Assembly: GCA_012512595.1 (NCBI GenBank)
Contig: JAAZDW010000006.1
Location: 1-51,263, forward strand
Length of the DNA: 51,263 nt
Direction: 5' to 3'
Source: Erysipelothrix sp.
Lineage (GTDB): Bacteria; Bacillota_I; Bacilli_A; Erysipelotrichales; Erysipelotrichaceae
The notes under the pieces are model-generated. The model had not been told where the DNA came from. It did no database searches and saw nothing but the letters and a program-made list of their open reading frames with translations. Each line of letters starts with the position of its first letter. The first letter of the stretch is position 1. Position numbers and translations under genes: made by a program. Below, in pieces: positions 42,092 through 50,412 of this stretch.

Positions 42092-44050
42092 ATGAAATTA
42101 AATAAACGCCTAGTAAAATCAATAATCGTCCTTTGTTTAAGTGTTACAAGCATTCTTGTAATGACTGCTTTTGGAATACATAAAAATTTAGTCGCAAAAA
42201 CAACTATTGAGCCCACAGAAAGCTTAATTGAAGTTCAAAATAGAATTGATCAAGAAATTGATAGTAGTGGATATACAATTGAAAATCCCCTCATAATTAT
42301 TAATCCTTACAAAATATCTCCCCTAACCGCTCTAATTGTTTTTGAGACAAAAACAGAAACAGCTCCTAAAGTTATTATTAGAGGTAAAGATGGCGGCAAG
42401 GATATTAGCCATACTTTTGACTTTGATACAAAACATTATCTACCTATCTATGGCTTGTATGCAAACTATAATAATACTGTCATTGTTGGTTTTGAAAATA
42501 ACGATTACACTTTTACTATTAAGACCGATGCTTTGCCAGCTGACTTAAAACTACCAATCAACAAACCTTTTATTGATGAAAATAATAAAGATAATATTGA
42601 AGGTTTTTTATACTTTGTAACGCCAGCTTCGAATGGATATACAAGTGCTTATGACATTAATGGTGAAGTTAGGTGGTATTTGACTGAAAATATGGCTTGG
42701 GAAATCTCACGCTTAGCAAATGGAAACTTAATTTTAAGTAATGAGCGAGTAATAAATCCACCTTACTATACCACCGGCTTATATGAAGTCTCACTTTTAG
42801 GTAAAATCTATAATGAATATAATTTACCAGGCGGGTATCATCATGATGTCTTTGAAAAAGAAAATGGCAATCTAATTGTCCTGAGTAATAATTTTGAACA
42901 TAATACGGTTGAAGATATTATTGTTGAAATTGATCGAAGTGATGGAAGTATTATTAAAGAGATCGACCTTAAAGAAATTTTAAATACAAGTGATGGTAAA
43001 AGTGAAAACTGGGTTGACTATGACTGGTTTCATAATAATTCTGTTTGGTATGATAAAGATACAAACTCGCTTATTCTTTCAGGACGCCACCAAGATATAG
43101 TTTTAAATATTAACTATGATAGTTTAGAAATTAACTATATTCTTGGCGATCCGCAAGGCTTTTCAGATGAATATCAAAAATATTTTTTAAAACCACTTGG
43201 AGATTTAGAATGGCAATATGCTCAACATGCTGCCAAGATTATTCCAAATGGAGATTTAATTCTTTTTGACAATGGAATCAACCGCTCTAAAGATCCAAAC
43301 AACTATCTTTTGGCCAAGGATAATTATAGCCGAGGCGTTGTCTATAATATAAACCAAAAAGATATGACAGTTTCGCAAGTTTATCAATATGGGAAACAAC
43401 GTGGCAGTGATTACTACTCTTCTTACATTTCTGATATTGACTACTTAAATAAAGAACACTACCTAATTCATTCAGGCGGAGTGGCCTTTAAAGATGGTGA
43501 AGTTTTAAATCGGCCACCAGGCTTATTAAAAGCTGATGCACTTAGAAGTTATACAACTGAAATCTTTAATGACAAAAAGATTTTTGAACTAGTTTTGCCT
43601 AATAATAATTATCGAGCCCAAAAGATGACCGCGTATGTTAGTAATGATAAGTTTAATAAAACAGTGGGAAAAAGTCTTGGCAATTTAGGCCAAAGTTCAA
43701 TTGATAAAAATCAGCGTGGGCTTATATTTAAAACAGTCACTGACCAAGCTTTTTTAGATGATTATGATATTACATTTACAAAAGAGAGCGATCGCTTAGT
43801 TATCAGTGGCGACTTTAAACCTGAAGATAATGTTAAGATTATTTTATATAATAACTTTACAATTAAAATGTATCAGCTGAGGGTCAGTAAAAGACCATAT
43901 ACAGCTATGTGTCTTGATATCTTTAATGAAGATGATAAGGTAAGTGTCAGCAAATATATTAATGACCAAGGATTAGATAAGCGCCAAACGATCTTGATTG
44001 AAATCAATAATGTCGTCTATAAAACAGGCTTAGCCGTTGATTTTAGATAA
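42092..44050 (+). CDS. Membrane-anchored aryl-sulfate sulfotransferase (ASST family)
   Basis: A 652-residue protein of the PAPS-independent arylsulfotransferase family, which moves sulfate between phenolic compounds. An N-terminal membrane segment (about 9-28) places it outside the cell; no twin-Arg or cleavable site is obvious. An N-terminal beta domain (about 40-150) precedes the six-bladed propeller. Candidate catalytic residues by spacing are His250/251 (GGYHHDVF), His314 (DWFHNN), Arg332 (SGRHQD) and His379 (YAQHAAKI), matching the His/His/Arg/His set of the E. coli enzyme. The ATG at 42092 has GGAGG 8 bases upstream; an upstream in-frame TTG overlaps that site. The redox partner DsbL/DsbI of enterobacterial loci is absent. 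Confidence 0.88.
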   Translation: MKLNKRLVKSIIVLCLSVTSILVMTAFGIHKNLVAKTTIEPTESLIEVQNRIDQEIDSSGYTIENPLIIINPYKISPLTALIVFETKTETAPKVIIRGKDGGKDISHTFDFDTKHYLPIYGLYANYNNTVIVGFENNDYTFTIKTDALPADLKLPINKPFIDENNKDNIEGFLYFVTPASNGYTSAYDINGEVRWYLTENMAWEISRLANGNLILSNERVINPPYYTTGLYEVSLLGKIYNEYNLPGGYHHDVFEKENGNLIVLSNNFEHNTVEDIIVEIDRSDGSIIKEIDLKEILNTSDGKSENWVDYDWFHNNSVWYDKDTNSLILSGRHQDIVLNINYDSLEINYILGDPQGFSDEYQKYFLKPLGDLEWQYAQHAAKIIPNGDLILFDNGINRSKDPNNYLLAKDNYSRGVVYNINQKDMTVSQVYQYGKQRGSDYYSSYISDIDYLNKEHYLIHSGGVAFKDGEVLNRPPGLLKADALRSYTTEIFNDKKIFELVLPNNNYRAQKMTAYVSNDKFNKTVGKSLGNLGQSSIDKNQRGLIFKTVTDQAFLDDYDITFTKESDRLVISGDFKPEDNVKIILYNNFTIKMYQLRVSKRPYTAMCLDIFNEDDKVSVSKYINDQGLDKRQTILIEINNVVYKTGLAVDFR

Positions 44051-44052
44051 TA

Positions 44053-44096
44053 AAAAAGCAAGAACTTTAACTTTACAGTTTAAATTCTTGCTTTTT
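44053..44096. terminator. Bidirectional terminator
   Basis: The 12-bp arms AAAAAGCAAGAA (44053-44064) and TTCTTGCTTTTT (44085-44096) have an inner TTTAA/TTAAA extension. It serves the converging ASST and HAD genes. Confidence 0.88.
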
Positions 44097-44099
44097 ACT

Positions 44100-44768
44100 T
44101 TAGTCAAAGACAATTGTTTTGGCTTCAATTTGATCCATTAAATCATCATAGTCTTCAATAAAATAATCAGCTGTCGCAATTATTTTATCGCGATCTTTTT
44201 CAAAATACTTATCAGCGATTCCCACTACTTTAAAGCCACCTCTTTTGGCAGACTCAACTGCATAAAGAGCATCCTCAAAAACAAACGTTTCGCTTATTTT
44301 AGAGCCTAGCATAATCGCAGCTTCTTTATAAACGCTTGGATATCTTTTTGAGCGATCAACATCTCCTGTGGTGATGATAAATTCAAACCTATCCATCATA
44401 TCAAGATGAGTAAAAGCTGAGATTGCATTAATATTTTTTGATGCTGTTGCAATACAGTATTTAATCCCTTTTTCATCCATATAGTCTAAAAATCTTTCAA
44501 CACCCTTTTTTAAAGGAAAACCAATTCGATAACTATTTCTTACCCTAGTATTTACGATGTGGAAAAATTCTGATTCATCTAGTTTTTCTTCTCTTAGCGT
44601 ATTAAAGACATTTGGAAATTCCCAATGTGAAACAGAACTTAAAACTTCCAGTTCTGATTCAGATAAGGTTATCCCCATATCTTCAACTACTTCATATTTA
44701 ACCGTTTCATAAACACCCATCGAATCGATGACTGTTCCATCCATATCAAAAATGACTGCACTTTTCAT
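44100..44768 (-). CDS. HAD-superfamily phosphatase, paralogue of the 28665 gene
   Basis: A 222-residue HAD hydrolase: VIFDMDGTVIDSMG (nucleophile and acid Asp), YCIATAS, the Lys/Arg region DRSKRYPSVYKEA and FVFEDALYAVESAKRGGF. Long stretches match the protein at 28665-29330 (LMDR.EFIIT, VFEDALYA.E), so the two are paralogues of common origin. The substrate is unknown. The ATG at 44768 is chosen because AAGGAG lies 8 bases upstream; the GTG at 44777 overlaps that spacing. Confidence 0.87.
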   Translation of the reverse strand: MKSAVIFDMDGTVIDSMGVYETVKYEVVEDMGITLSESELEVLSSVSHWEFPNVFNTLREEKLDESEFFHIVNTRVRNSYRIGFPLKKGVERFLDYMDEKGIKYCIATASKNINAISAFTHLDMMDRFEFIITTGDVDRSKRYPSVYKEAAIMLGSKISETFVFEDALYAVESAKRGGFKVVGIADKYFEKDRDKIIATADYFIEDYDDLMDQIEAKTIVFD

Positions 44769-44809
44769 ATATACCACTCCTTCTAAAATAATACTTTATT
44801 AAAATTAAT

Positions 44810-45091
44810 TTATTCTGCTAAGACAAAGTTTTCTAACATTTTGCTACGACTGACTCTAAATAATTCAGCTGAGCGATCATTTCTAATTACATAAGCATAA
44901 TTTTCAAAGTCACCTGAGTCTTCATCCTTACGCAATTTATTAGACTTTTCTGGAACATAGCCCATAATTGTATATTGACTACCCAATTCTGGTACCTCTA
45001 GATCATGATCTAATAATTTTGGATCATTATTATAATAAAAAACTCTTAACTCACAACTTGAATTCAAGACTACTCTATCATTTATTTTCAT
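44810..45091 (-). CDS. Small unrecognised protein
   Basis: I do not recognise this 93-residue protein. It begins KINDRVVLNSSCEL, has a beta-rich centre (SQYTIMGYVPE), a charged loop (KLRKDEDSGDFEN) and YAYVIRNDRSAELFRVSRSKMLENF at the end. The alternation of short strands looks like a small SH3-like barrel, which is only a guess. The ATG at 45091 has AGGAGG 6 bases upstream, so this start is firm. It lies between an arsC-type gene and a HAD phosphatase, all in one direction. Confidence 0.7.
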   Translation of the reverse strand: MKINDRVVLNSSCELRVFYYNNDPKLLDHDLEVPELGSQYTIMGYVPEKSNKLRKDEDSGDFENYAYVIRNDRSAELFRVSRSKMLENFVLAE

Positions 45092-45131
45092 TAAATGCCT
45101 CCTGCTCCTATTATACCTCTTCATCAATAAA

Positions 45132-45530
45132 TTATAAATTTAATTTTTGTAAGAGGTTTTCCATATTTACTTCTATTTGATTAATAACTTCAATAAACTT
45201 ACTATCATTTTGTCCTGATGGATCATCTAAGTCCCAATCTTCGCTATATTGATTTTCTAAAATCGGACAATATACATCACAGCCCATTGTAATTACAACA
45301 TCTAGTTTTGGAATATCAGTAATTAGTTTTGGCTTTTGTGTTTTTATCATGTTTACATTATATAAATCTTTAATTATTCTAACTGCATCTTCATTGATAT
45401 TACGCGACATTTCACTGCCTGCAGAATAAACATTTATTTTATCGGCATATTTCAGTTTTCCAATCGCTTCTGCCATTTGACTACGGCATGAATTATGTAC
45501 ACAAATAAAACCGACATTTAATTTTTTCAT
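45132..45530 (-). CDS. arsC: Arsenate reductase / low-molecular-weight phosphatase family (ArsC type)
   Basis: A 132-residue protein with the LMW phosphatase P-loop ICVHNSCRSQMAEA (nucleophile Cys10). The general acid loop DLDDPSG and the Cys region MGCDVYCP match thioredoxin-linked arsenate reductases, which use a Cys relay. A protein-tyrosine phosphatase role is less likely given the extra Cys residues. No ars efflux pump or ArsR regulator is adjacent, so arsenate resistance is inferred from the protein only. Confidence 0.85.
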   Translation of the reverse strand: MKKLNVGFICVHNSCRSQMAEAIGKLKYADKINVYSAGSEMSRNINEDAVRIIKDLYNVNMIKTQKPKLITDIPKLDVVITMGCDVYCPILENQYSEDWDLDDPSGQNDSKFIEVINQIEVNMENLLQKLNL

Positions 45531-45653
45531 AATGGCCTCCTTAAATACTCTCCAACATTAATATTATACAAAATAAAACAAGATTAATCTCTTTATTGCC
45601 TTGATTTAGGTAGTTGTAATAATTTTGTTTAAATTTATAAATTTATATTATAT

Positions 45654-46373
45654 TTAAATTAGTGAGCCAGCTGCTTCGTCATAAATACAAATAAAGTTAT
45701 CATGAGTTTTTAAGACACTCGCTGGATAAGCTTTATCAATACCCTTATAAATAAGATCATACATTGCCTTAGCCTTGGCCTCTCCTGACACTAAAAGTAA
45801 TACAGTCTTGGCTTTCATGATATCTTTTGTACCTAGGGTAATCATTTGTAAAGGCACTTGGTCAGCTGTTAAGTCATATTGCTCCATGTGTCTTTTAATT
45901 GAGGCAGGTTGTGAATCACTTAAAAAGACTTCTTGGTCAAAACTTGTGCCTGGCTCATTTGCGCCTATATGGCCATTTACGCCAAGGCCCAAAATTTGAA
46001 TGTCAGCCGGATATTTTTCTAATTTTTCTTTATAAGCTTTTATTTCTTCATTAACATCTGTGGTTTCACCATCTAACATAAAGATGTTTTTTGGTTTTTT
46101 AACAATTTTATTATATAAAGTTTCATGCATAAAATTGTAAACAGATAAATTCATTTCTTTTGGACAAATAAATTCATCTAAGTTCATAAAGGTTGCTTGA
46201 CTAATATCTAAACCTTCATTAATTTTTTTGGCAAGTTTTAAAATTAAACCCCTTGGTGAATCACCAGTTGTAAAATTTATTACTGATGCCTTATTTGATG
46301 CTAATTGTTTTTCGACAATCTCAAAACCAAGTTGTGAGACTGCCTCATAATCTTTAACCTTAATAAATTTCAT
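45654..46373 (-). CDS. nagB: Glucosamine-6-phosphate deaminase
   Basis: Converts glucosamine 6-phosphate to fructose 6-phosphate and ammonia. The 239-residue protein has FTTGDSPRGLIL, MNLDEFI (catalytic Asp), GLGVNGHIGANEPG (His and Glu of the ring-opening site) and VLLLVSGEAKAKA. Asn in place of Asp before GHIG is usual for Gram-positive NagB. AGGAGG precedes the ATG. It has its own promoter and a palindromic operator, and stands after an RpiR-type regulator and an amino-sugar-like PTS operon that would supply its substrate. Confidence 0.93.
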   Translation of the reverse strand: MKFIKVKDYEAVSQLGFEIVEKQLASNKASVINFTTGDSPRGLILKLAKKINEGLDISQATFMNLDEFICPKEMNLSVYNFMHETLYNKIVKKPKNIFMLDGETTDVNEEIKAYKEKLEKYPADIQILGLGVNGHIGANEPGTSFDQEVFLSDSQPASIKRHMEQYDLTADQVPLQMITLGTKDIMKAKTVLLLVSGEAKAKAMYDLIYKGIDKAYPASVLKTHDNFICIYDEAAGSLI

Positions 46374-46392
46374 TATATGCCTCCTTTGGCAA

Positions 46393-46419
46393 ATTACTTA
46401 AGTAATCTAATATATTGTA
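46393..46419 (-). promoter_or_regulatory. nagB promoter -10 and palindromic operator
   Basis: TACAAT (46414-46419) predicts a start near 46407. A perfect 14-bp palindrome ATTACTTAAGTAAT (46393-46406) begins at about +1. The -35 is weak. A repressor site is likely; the RpiR-type protein encoded next door is the nearest candidate. Confidence 0.65.
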
Positions 46420-46491
46420 CCATAGTCTTTTTAAACATTGACTGCTTAATAAGGATTGGACATTACCCTTTAATATCAAAACAAATAAAAA

Positions 46492-46535
46492 AGGCTATAA
46501 CTATTTTCGCCATTACATACAGCAGTTACTAGCCT
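46492..46535 (-). terminator. Terminator of the RpiR-type regulator gene
   Basis: The minus-strand arms AGGCTA-G-TAACT and AGTTATAGCCT have a 21-base loop, followed by a U-tract. Confidence 0.75.
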
Positions 46536-46587
46536 AAATCATCTTATAATAAAATATATCTTATTGTTTGACAGTTGTTTTATTTAC

Positions 46588-47490
46588 TTATTCATTAGTT
46601 TTTGAATCAATATTCTCCTGCCAATTGTAACTAAACGTATCCTCAGTAAAGGTTTTTTCACTTGCATCTTTAGCCTTTTGAGTTTGATTATAATAACCAG
46701 AGAAGACTATATCTAATACACACTGCATTGACATCCTTGATTCAATCCCACCAATTCTATAATAAGATTCACTAATTCCTACATATAAATTTAAGTCAGC
46801 ATTATTGGAAATATCATTTACTGAATTGCTTGTGATAGAAATAGTCTTACAATTATTTAACTTTAGAATTTTAGCAATCTTGATCATATCTAATGTAAAA
46901 CCAGTATAGGAGACAATAATCCCTAAATCATCTTTTTTACTCATTCTAGCATGCATTGACATTTCTGCATAATGATTAAAAGAATAAATGTTTAAACCCA
47001 TTCTTAGACCTTTATTCATGGCATCTTGGGCGATTAGATTTGAAATCCCACTTCCATAAATTGTTACCTTACTAGCTTTTGTAACCCAGTCAATAGCCTT
47101 TTGAAAACTATCAGAGCTATTTAAAAGCTTAACATCAATTAAAGCCTTAGTACTATTTGCGACAACCTTGTCAATTGTATCCTCAATTGAATCACTACTA
47201 CTAAAAGGTAGTCGGTTTGTATTGAGATAGACATACTCTTGATACTTGTCAATATCCGTACAAATACGTTGTTTAAAATCTGGATAGCCATTTGTATTAA
47301 GTTTTTGGCAAAGTCTTGAAACTGTACTTGCACTGGTAAAAGTATTTGCCCCTAATTCAACAATTGTCATTTCACACACTTTTTGAGGGTGTTTTAAAAT
47401 ATAATCAATGACGTGTCGCTCACTGGCTGGCAAATCCTTAAGTTGATGCATTTGCATGAAAATATTCATTTTCTTCACAGTAATCACCAT
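46588..47490 (-). CDS. RpiR/MurR-family transcriptional regulator
   Basis: A 300-residue regulator. The N-terminal HTH (about 15-90) reads LPASERHVIDYILKHP, MTIVELGANTFTSASTVSRLCQKLNTNGYPDFKQ. The C-terminal SIS domain (about 130-265) reads KVTIYGSGISNLIAQD, DLGIIVSYTGFTLDMIK and TISITSNSVNDI, and binds a phosphosugar. The natural ligand is probably the PTS product of the adjacent operon or glucosamine 6-phosphate (inference). The start is uncertain: the ATG at 47490 follows AAAAGGG with no spacing, and the ATG at 47469 is an alternative. It sits between the PTS operon terminator and nagB. Confidence 0.92.
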   Translation of the reverse strand: MVITVKKMNIFMQMHQLKDLPASERHVIDYILKHPQKVCEMTIVELGANTFTSASTVSRLCQKLNTNGYPDFKQRICTDIDKYQEYVYLNTNRLPFSSSDSIEDTIDKVVANSTKALIDVKLLNSSDSFQKAIDWVTKASKVTIYGSGISNLIAQDAMNKGLRMGLNIYSFNHYAEMSMHARMSKKDDLGIIVSYTGFTLDMIKIAKILKLNNCKTISITSNSVNDISNNADLNLYVGISESYYRIGGIESRMSMQCVLDIVFSGYYNQTQKAKDASEKTFTEDTFSYNWQENIDSKTNE

Positions 47491-47511
47491 CCCTTTTCTT
47501 AATAATACAAT

Positions 47512-47569
47512 AAAAAACCCCTTTAAGTTGATATTACATCTTGCTTTGCAACATCTTTTAAAAAAGGGG
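47512..47569 (-). terminator. Terminator of the PTS operon
   Basis: The minus-strand arms CCCCTTT and AAAGGGG, with an inner GTTG/CAAC pairing, are followed by six U residues. It isolates the PTS operon from the regulator gene. Confidence 0.8.
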
Positions 47570-47600
47570 CGATTATTTATTTTAATTAAAATCTCTCAAA

Positions 47601-47987
47601 CTACTTTTTTGGATAATAGTCGATCGATTCTTTACTAGTCTGAATCATTGTTTGAACTACATCATCAATATCATTTTCTCTTTGAAAGTAAACTTCTAAT
47701 AAAGAAGCTAGATTTGTTCCAGCAATAACTCGGACATTATTATAGTCAAGACTCTGCATTGCACAAACTTTAAATGGTGCACCACCAACCATATCACAGA
47801 TAAACAATAAGGGTGTATTTTCATTGTCCTTGATAACCTTTAAAACTGCGGTGGTTAAGTCAGTAGCATCCATTGTTTTATCAAAGTCGATAACACTGAC
47901 ACTTTCTACTGCAGGTAACAGCATTTGTAAACTCTCTTTTAAACTCGAACCATATGTTCCATGTCCACATAATGCGAAGTGAACCAT
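47601..47987 (-). CDS. PTS EIIA component, mannose family
   Basis: A 128-residue IIA-Man domain that passes phosphate from HPr to EIIB. The phosphorylated His9 lies in LCGHGTYG, and LFICDMVGGAPFKVC and VIAGTNLASLLEVY are the typical strands. It is free-standing rather than fused to IIB. It lies 3 bp after the SIS gene and is last in the operon. Confidence 0.93.
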   Translation of the reverse strand: MVHFALCGHGTYGSSLKESLQMLLPAVESVSVIDFDKTMDATDLTTAVLKVIKDNENTPLLFICDMVGGAPFKVCAMQSLDYNNVRVIAGTNLASLLEVYFQRENDIDDVVQTMIQTSKESIDYYPKK

Positions 47988-47990
47988 AAA

Positions 47991-48746
47991 CTAATTTCCT
48001 TTTTTTCTAACCAATTCAGTGTATTTGCCATACACTTGTTGCATATAGTCAGCCGGAACTTCAGTAACGTTAGGTGATACAAAAATAAACATTTCATGAC
48101 CTAACTTTTGTAGTTGTAAGGCTGTTTCTGAAGCTATAGCTTGTGTAATTACGGTTACAGCAACAGTACTAGAGCCACCTACTGGTTGTGGATAACCTGG
48201 AATTTTTACCAGGGCATCTTCTAGTGGACAACAATTTGAAATAAGCACATCAGCTACATCTCCAAGTTTATTGCCACTTGAGTGTTTAGCTTGGGCTTTT
48301 TCAAAGTTGTCACCACTGGTCACTACAATGACTTTAAGCCCCTTGCTTTTAGCATAAAGTGCCGTTTCAATTGGAGCTGCATTAAGACCACCGTGAGAGT
48401 AAACAATCATTACTTCGCCTTCTTCAAAGTTATAACTTTGTAAAAAGTTTTCAATATAACCTTCTTGTCTTTCAAGCCATAATAATTCTCTTGCGCCACC
48501 ACCTCTAATGACATTATCCCACATTAAGCGTGGATCCATCAGTGGGTGAAATCCTACAACTCCACCATATCTTGGAAACATGTCTTGGATTGGTAAAACC
48601 GAATGCCCACTTCCAAATAAATGAACGAGTTTACCATCATTAATTGCAGTAGCACACAATTGTGCAGCTTTTTTGATATTTTCACTTTGAGTATCATCAA
48701 TTTTTTTAATGATATCTACCATTTGCTTATTATAGTCAAGATTCAT
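47991..48746 (-). CDS. SIS-domain sugar-phosphate protein (UPF0309-like)
   Basis: A 251-residue phosphosugar-binding protein. The SIS motifs are LVHLFGSGHSVLPIQDMFPRYGG, EVMIVYSHGGLNAAPIE and LKVIVVTSGDNFEKAQ. It resembles the UPF0309/sugar-isomerase branch, not GlmS or MurQ in detail, and its reaction is unknown. The position between EIID and EIIA says that it acts on the imported phosphosugar. The ATG at 48746 has AAGGAG 8 bases upstream; longer in-frame starts run into the EIID gene and are rejected. Confidence 0.85.
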   Translation of the reverse strand: MNLDYNKQMVDIIKKIDDTQSENIKKAAQLCATAINDGKLVHLFGSGHSVLPIQDMFPRYGGVVGFHPLMDPRLMWDNVIRGGGARELLWLERQEGYIENFLQSYNFEEGEVMIVYSHGGLNAAPIETALYAKSKGLKVIVVTSGDNFEKAQAKHSSGNKLGDVADVLISNCCPLEDALVKIPGYPQPVGGSSTVAVTVITQAIASETALQLQKLGHEMFIFVSPNVTEVPADYMQQVYGKYTELVRKKGN

Positions 48747-48766
48747 ATTAATTACTCCTTCATTTT

Positions 48767-49609
48767 TTAGAATACGTAAGTACCTGATAAAACGCCTACA
48801 ACAGTTAATAAAATCGCTACTAACAAAATCACTCCCATAATAAATAAAGGTGATTTGTTTTTCTTTGAATAAAGCCAATAGACAAAGATTGTAAATAAAA
48901 GTGGAAGGATGTTAGGAAAGATATTATTTATCATCGCATTAACATCTACTGCTGCGGTCTCTCCACCTGGTGGAGTAATAACTAGTGGTATATTGACACT
49001 AACAAAAGAAGCAGCCAGTGCTCCAACAACAATCAATCCTAAAATTGTCATTGTTTTAGTAATTTGTTCTAACATTCCTGATTCCATGAATTTTCTCATA
49101 CTGTCAATACCGGTACGATATCCTAATTGCCAAAGTTTCCAACTCATTATTGCGGTTCCTATTGGATAGCCAATTGCATATAGTAGTGGTCCAATATAAA
49201 CAAAGGCTCCACCCATATGCGTAATCGTCATTGCTACAGTTAAAAGTAATGGAATGACAGTCGCAACCCAAAGTGAGTCGCCAATAGCTGAAGTTGGACC
49301 AATCAAAGCAACTTTAACTGAGTCGGCGATTTCTGGTGTTATTTCCTTGTTAGCGACTGATTCTTCAACCCCGACCAAGATTCCAGGCGCAATCGCACCT
49401 AATTGTTGTTCAGTATTAAATAAAGTTAAACTTCTTTTATAGGCTAAAACTTTTTCTTCTTTATTATCATAAAGTTCTTCTATAACTGGTGTCATTGTAT
49501 GACCCATTGCATTTCCTAAAAGGTTTTCACCTTGTTGTGAAGAACCATGCCAGAAAAACCAAATTTTCCATGATTTTCTAAGTGTTTTTTCACTAATTTT
49601 CTTCGTCAT
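48767..49609 (-). CDS. PTS EIID component, mannose family
   Basis: A 280-residue membrane component that forms the translocator with EIIC. It shows LRKSWKIWFFWHGSSQQGENLLGNAMGHTMTP, AIAPGILVGVEES, ALIGPTSAIGDSLW and several C-terminal hydrophobic helices, all as in ManZ-type proteins. The start overlaps the EIIC end, with GAGGTAG as ribosome site. Confidence 0.95.
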   Translation of the reverse strand: MTKKISEKTLRKSWKIWFFWHGSSQQGENLLGNAMGHTMTPVIEELYDNKEEKVLAYKRSLTLFNTEQQLGAIAPGILVGVEESVANKEITPEIADSVKVALIGPTSAIGDSLWVATVIPLLLTVAMTITHMGGAFVYIGPLLYAIGYPIGTAIMSWKLWQLGYRTGIDSMRKFMESGMLEQITKTMTILGLIVVGALAASFVSVNIPLVITPPGGETAAVDVNAMINNIFPNILPLLFTIFVYWLYSKKNKSPLFIMGVILLVAILLTVVGVLSGTYVF

Positions 49610-50393
49610 TGACTGCTACCTCCTTATTAGATTGGGAAATATAATAGACGACGGCAATAATGATCGCAAACATTGCTGAACCCATCATATTTAGACCTAA
49701 GTAACCGACTAACATAAATCCAAGTAACACAAGGACCCATTGCCATGTTTCTTTAATAAGAAGTGAAAGTAAAATCCCCATCCCTAATGCGGCCATCATG
49801 CCACCAAAAGTATTTATAGTGACTAAAAACCATTGTGGAATAAGATCTGCTACGTTAATACCACTTTGGGACCCCGCAACAGCTGTTGTTACTAAAATAA
49901 TAATTGCCGGTATAAAGCGCGTTGCAAAACCAATCATATTACCAAGCCCAGCATTTGCAAAAGCTATCTTTTTTGGATCTGCTTCTTCTGCTCCTTGGTG
50001 AGCAAGACGACTTGCTGATAAGTTTAAGGCATAGTTAAGATTCCACATTGCGACTCCAATTGCGCCACCAACGACTGAAAATGTCCACATTAATGCGGTC
50101 GTTGTCGCCATGTCACCGGTATGAAAGGCAAGTGCGCCTCCGACACCAATAAAAGTTGCATAAGATAAATCCCATCCAACTGCTCCCCCTGGTGTTACTG
50201 AACCTAAATTTGCAAGCTGTAGTAATAAACCTAATTGAATTGCTACTTCTACCTTACCCATAATTAACCCAACGATTAATGATGCTACTAATGGACGACC
50301 AATATTATACCAACCAAGCGTATTGCCTACGACTGATCCTATCGCCCCTAAATAAACGAATAGTGAAATAAGTACTGCTTGTAATATACTCAT
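49593..50393 (-). CDS. PTS EIIC component, mannose family
   Basis: A 266-residue polytopic membrane protein with about 6-8 helices. It shows ALISLFVYLGAIGSVVGNTLGWYNIGRPLVASLIVGLIMG and GLLLQLANLGSVTPGGAVGWDLSYATFIG, typical of the ManY/AgaW group. It lies between EIIB (20 bp gap) and EIID (overlap). The sugar is not fixed by sequence; GalNAc, GlcN and hexosamine-type transporters share this pattern. Confidence 0.95.
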   Translation of the reverse strand: MSILQAVLISLFVYLGAIGSVVGNTLGWYNIGRPLVASLIVGLIMGKVEVAIQLGLLLQLANLGSVTPGGAVGWDLSYATFIGVGGALAFHTGDMATTTALMWTFSVVGGAIGVAMWNLNYALNLSASRLAHQGAEEADPKKIAFANAGLGNMIGFATRFIPAIIILVTTAVAGSQSGINVADLIPQWFLVTINTFGGMMAALGMGILLSLLIKETWQWVLVLLGFMLVGYLGLNMMGSAMFAIIIAVVYYISQSNKEVAVNDEEN

Positions 50394-50412
50394 ATCTTTC
50401 CTTTCTAAACCC

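Noticed and set aside
45960-46000. NagB with Asn instead of Asp before GHIG as a dead enzyme
   Set aside because: Gram-positive glucosamine-6-phosphate deaminases commonly have Asn there; the other catalytic residues are intact.
48747-48878. 44-codon N-terminal extension of the SIS protein
   Set aside because: It runs through the EIID coding region in another frame, has no SIS-family residues, and an AAGGAG sits just before the ATG at 48746.
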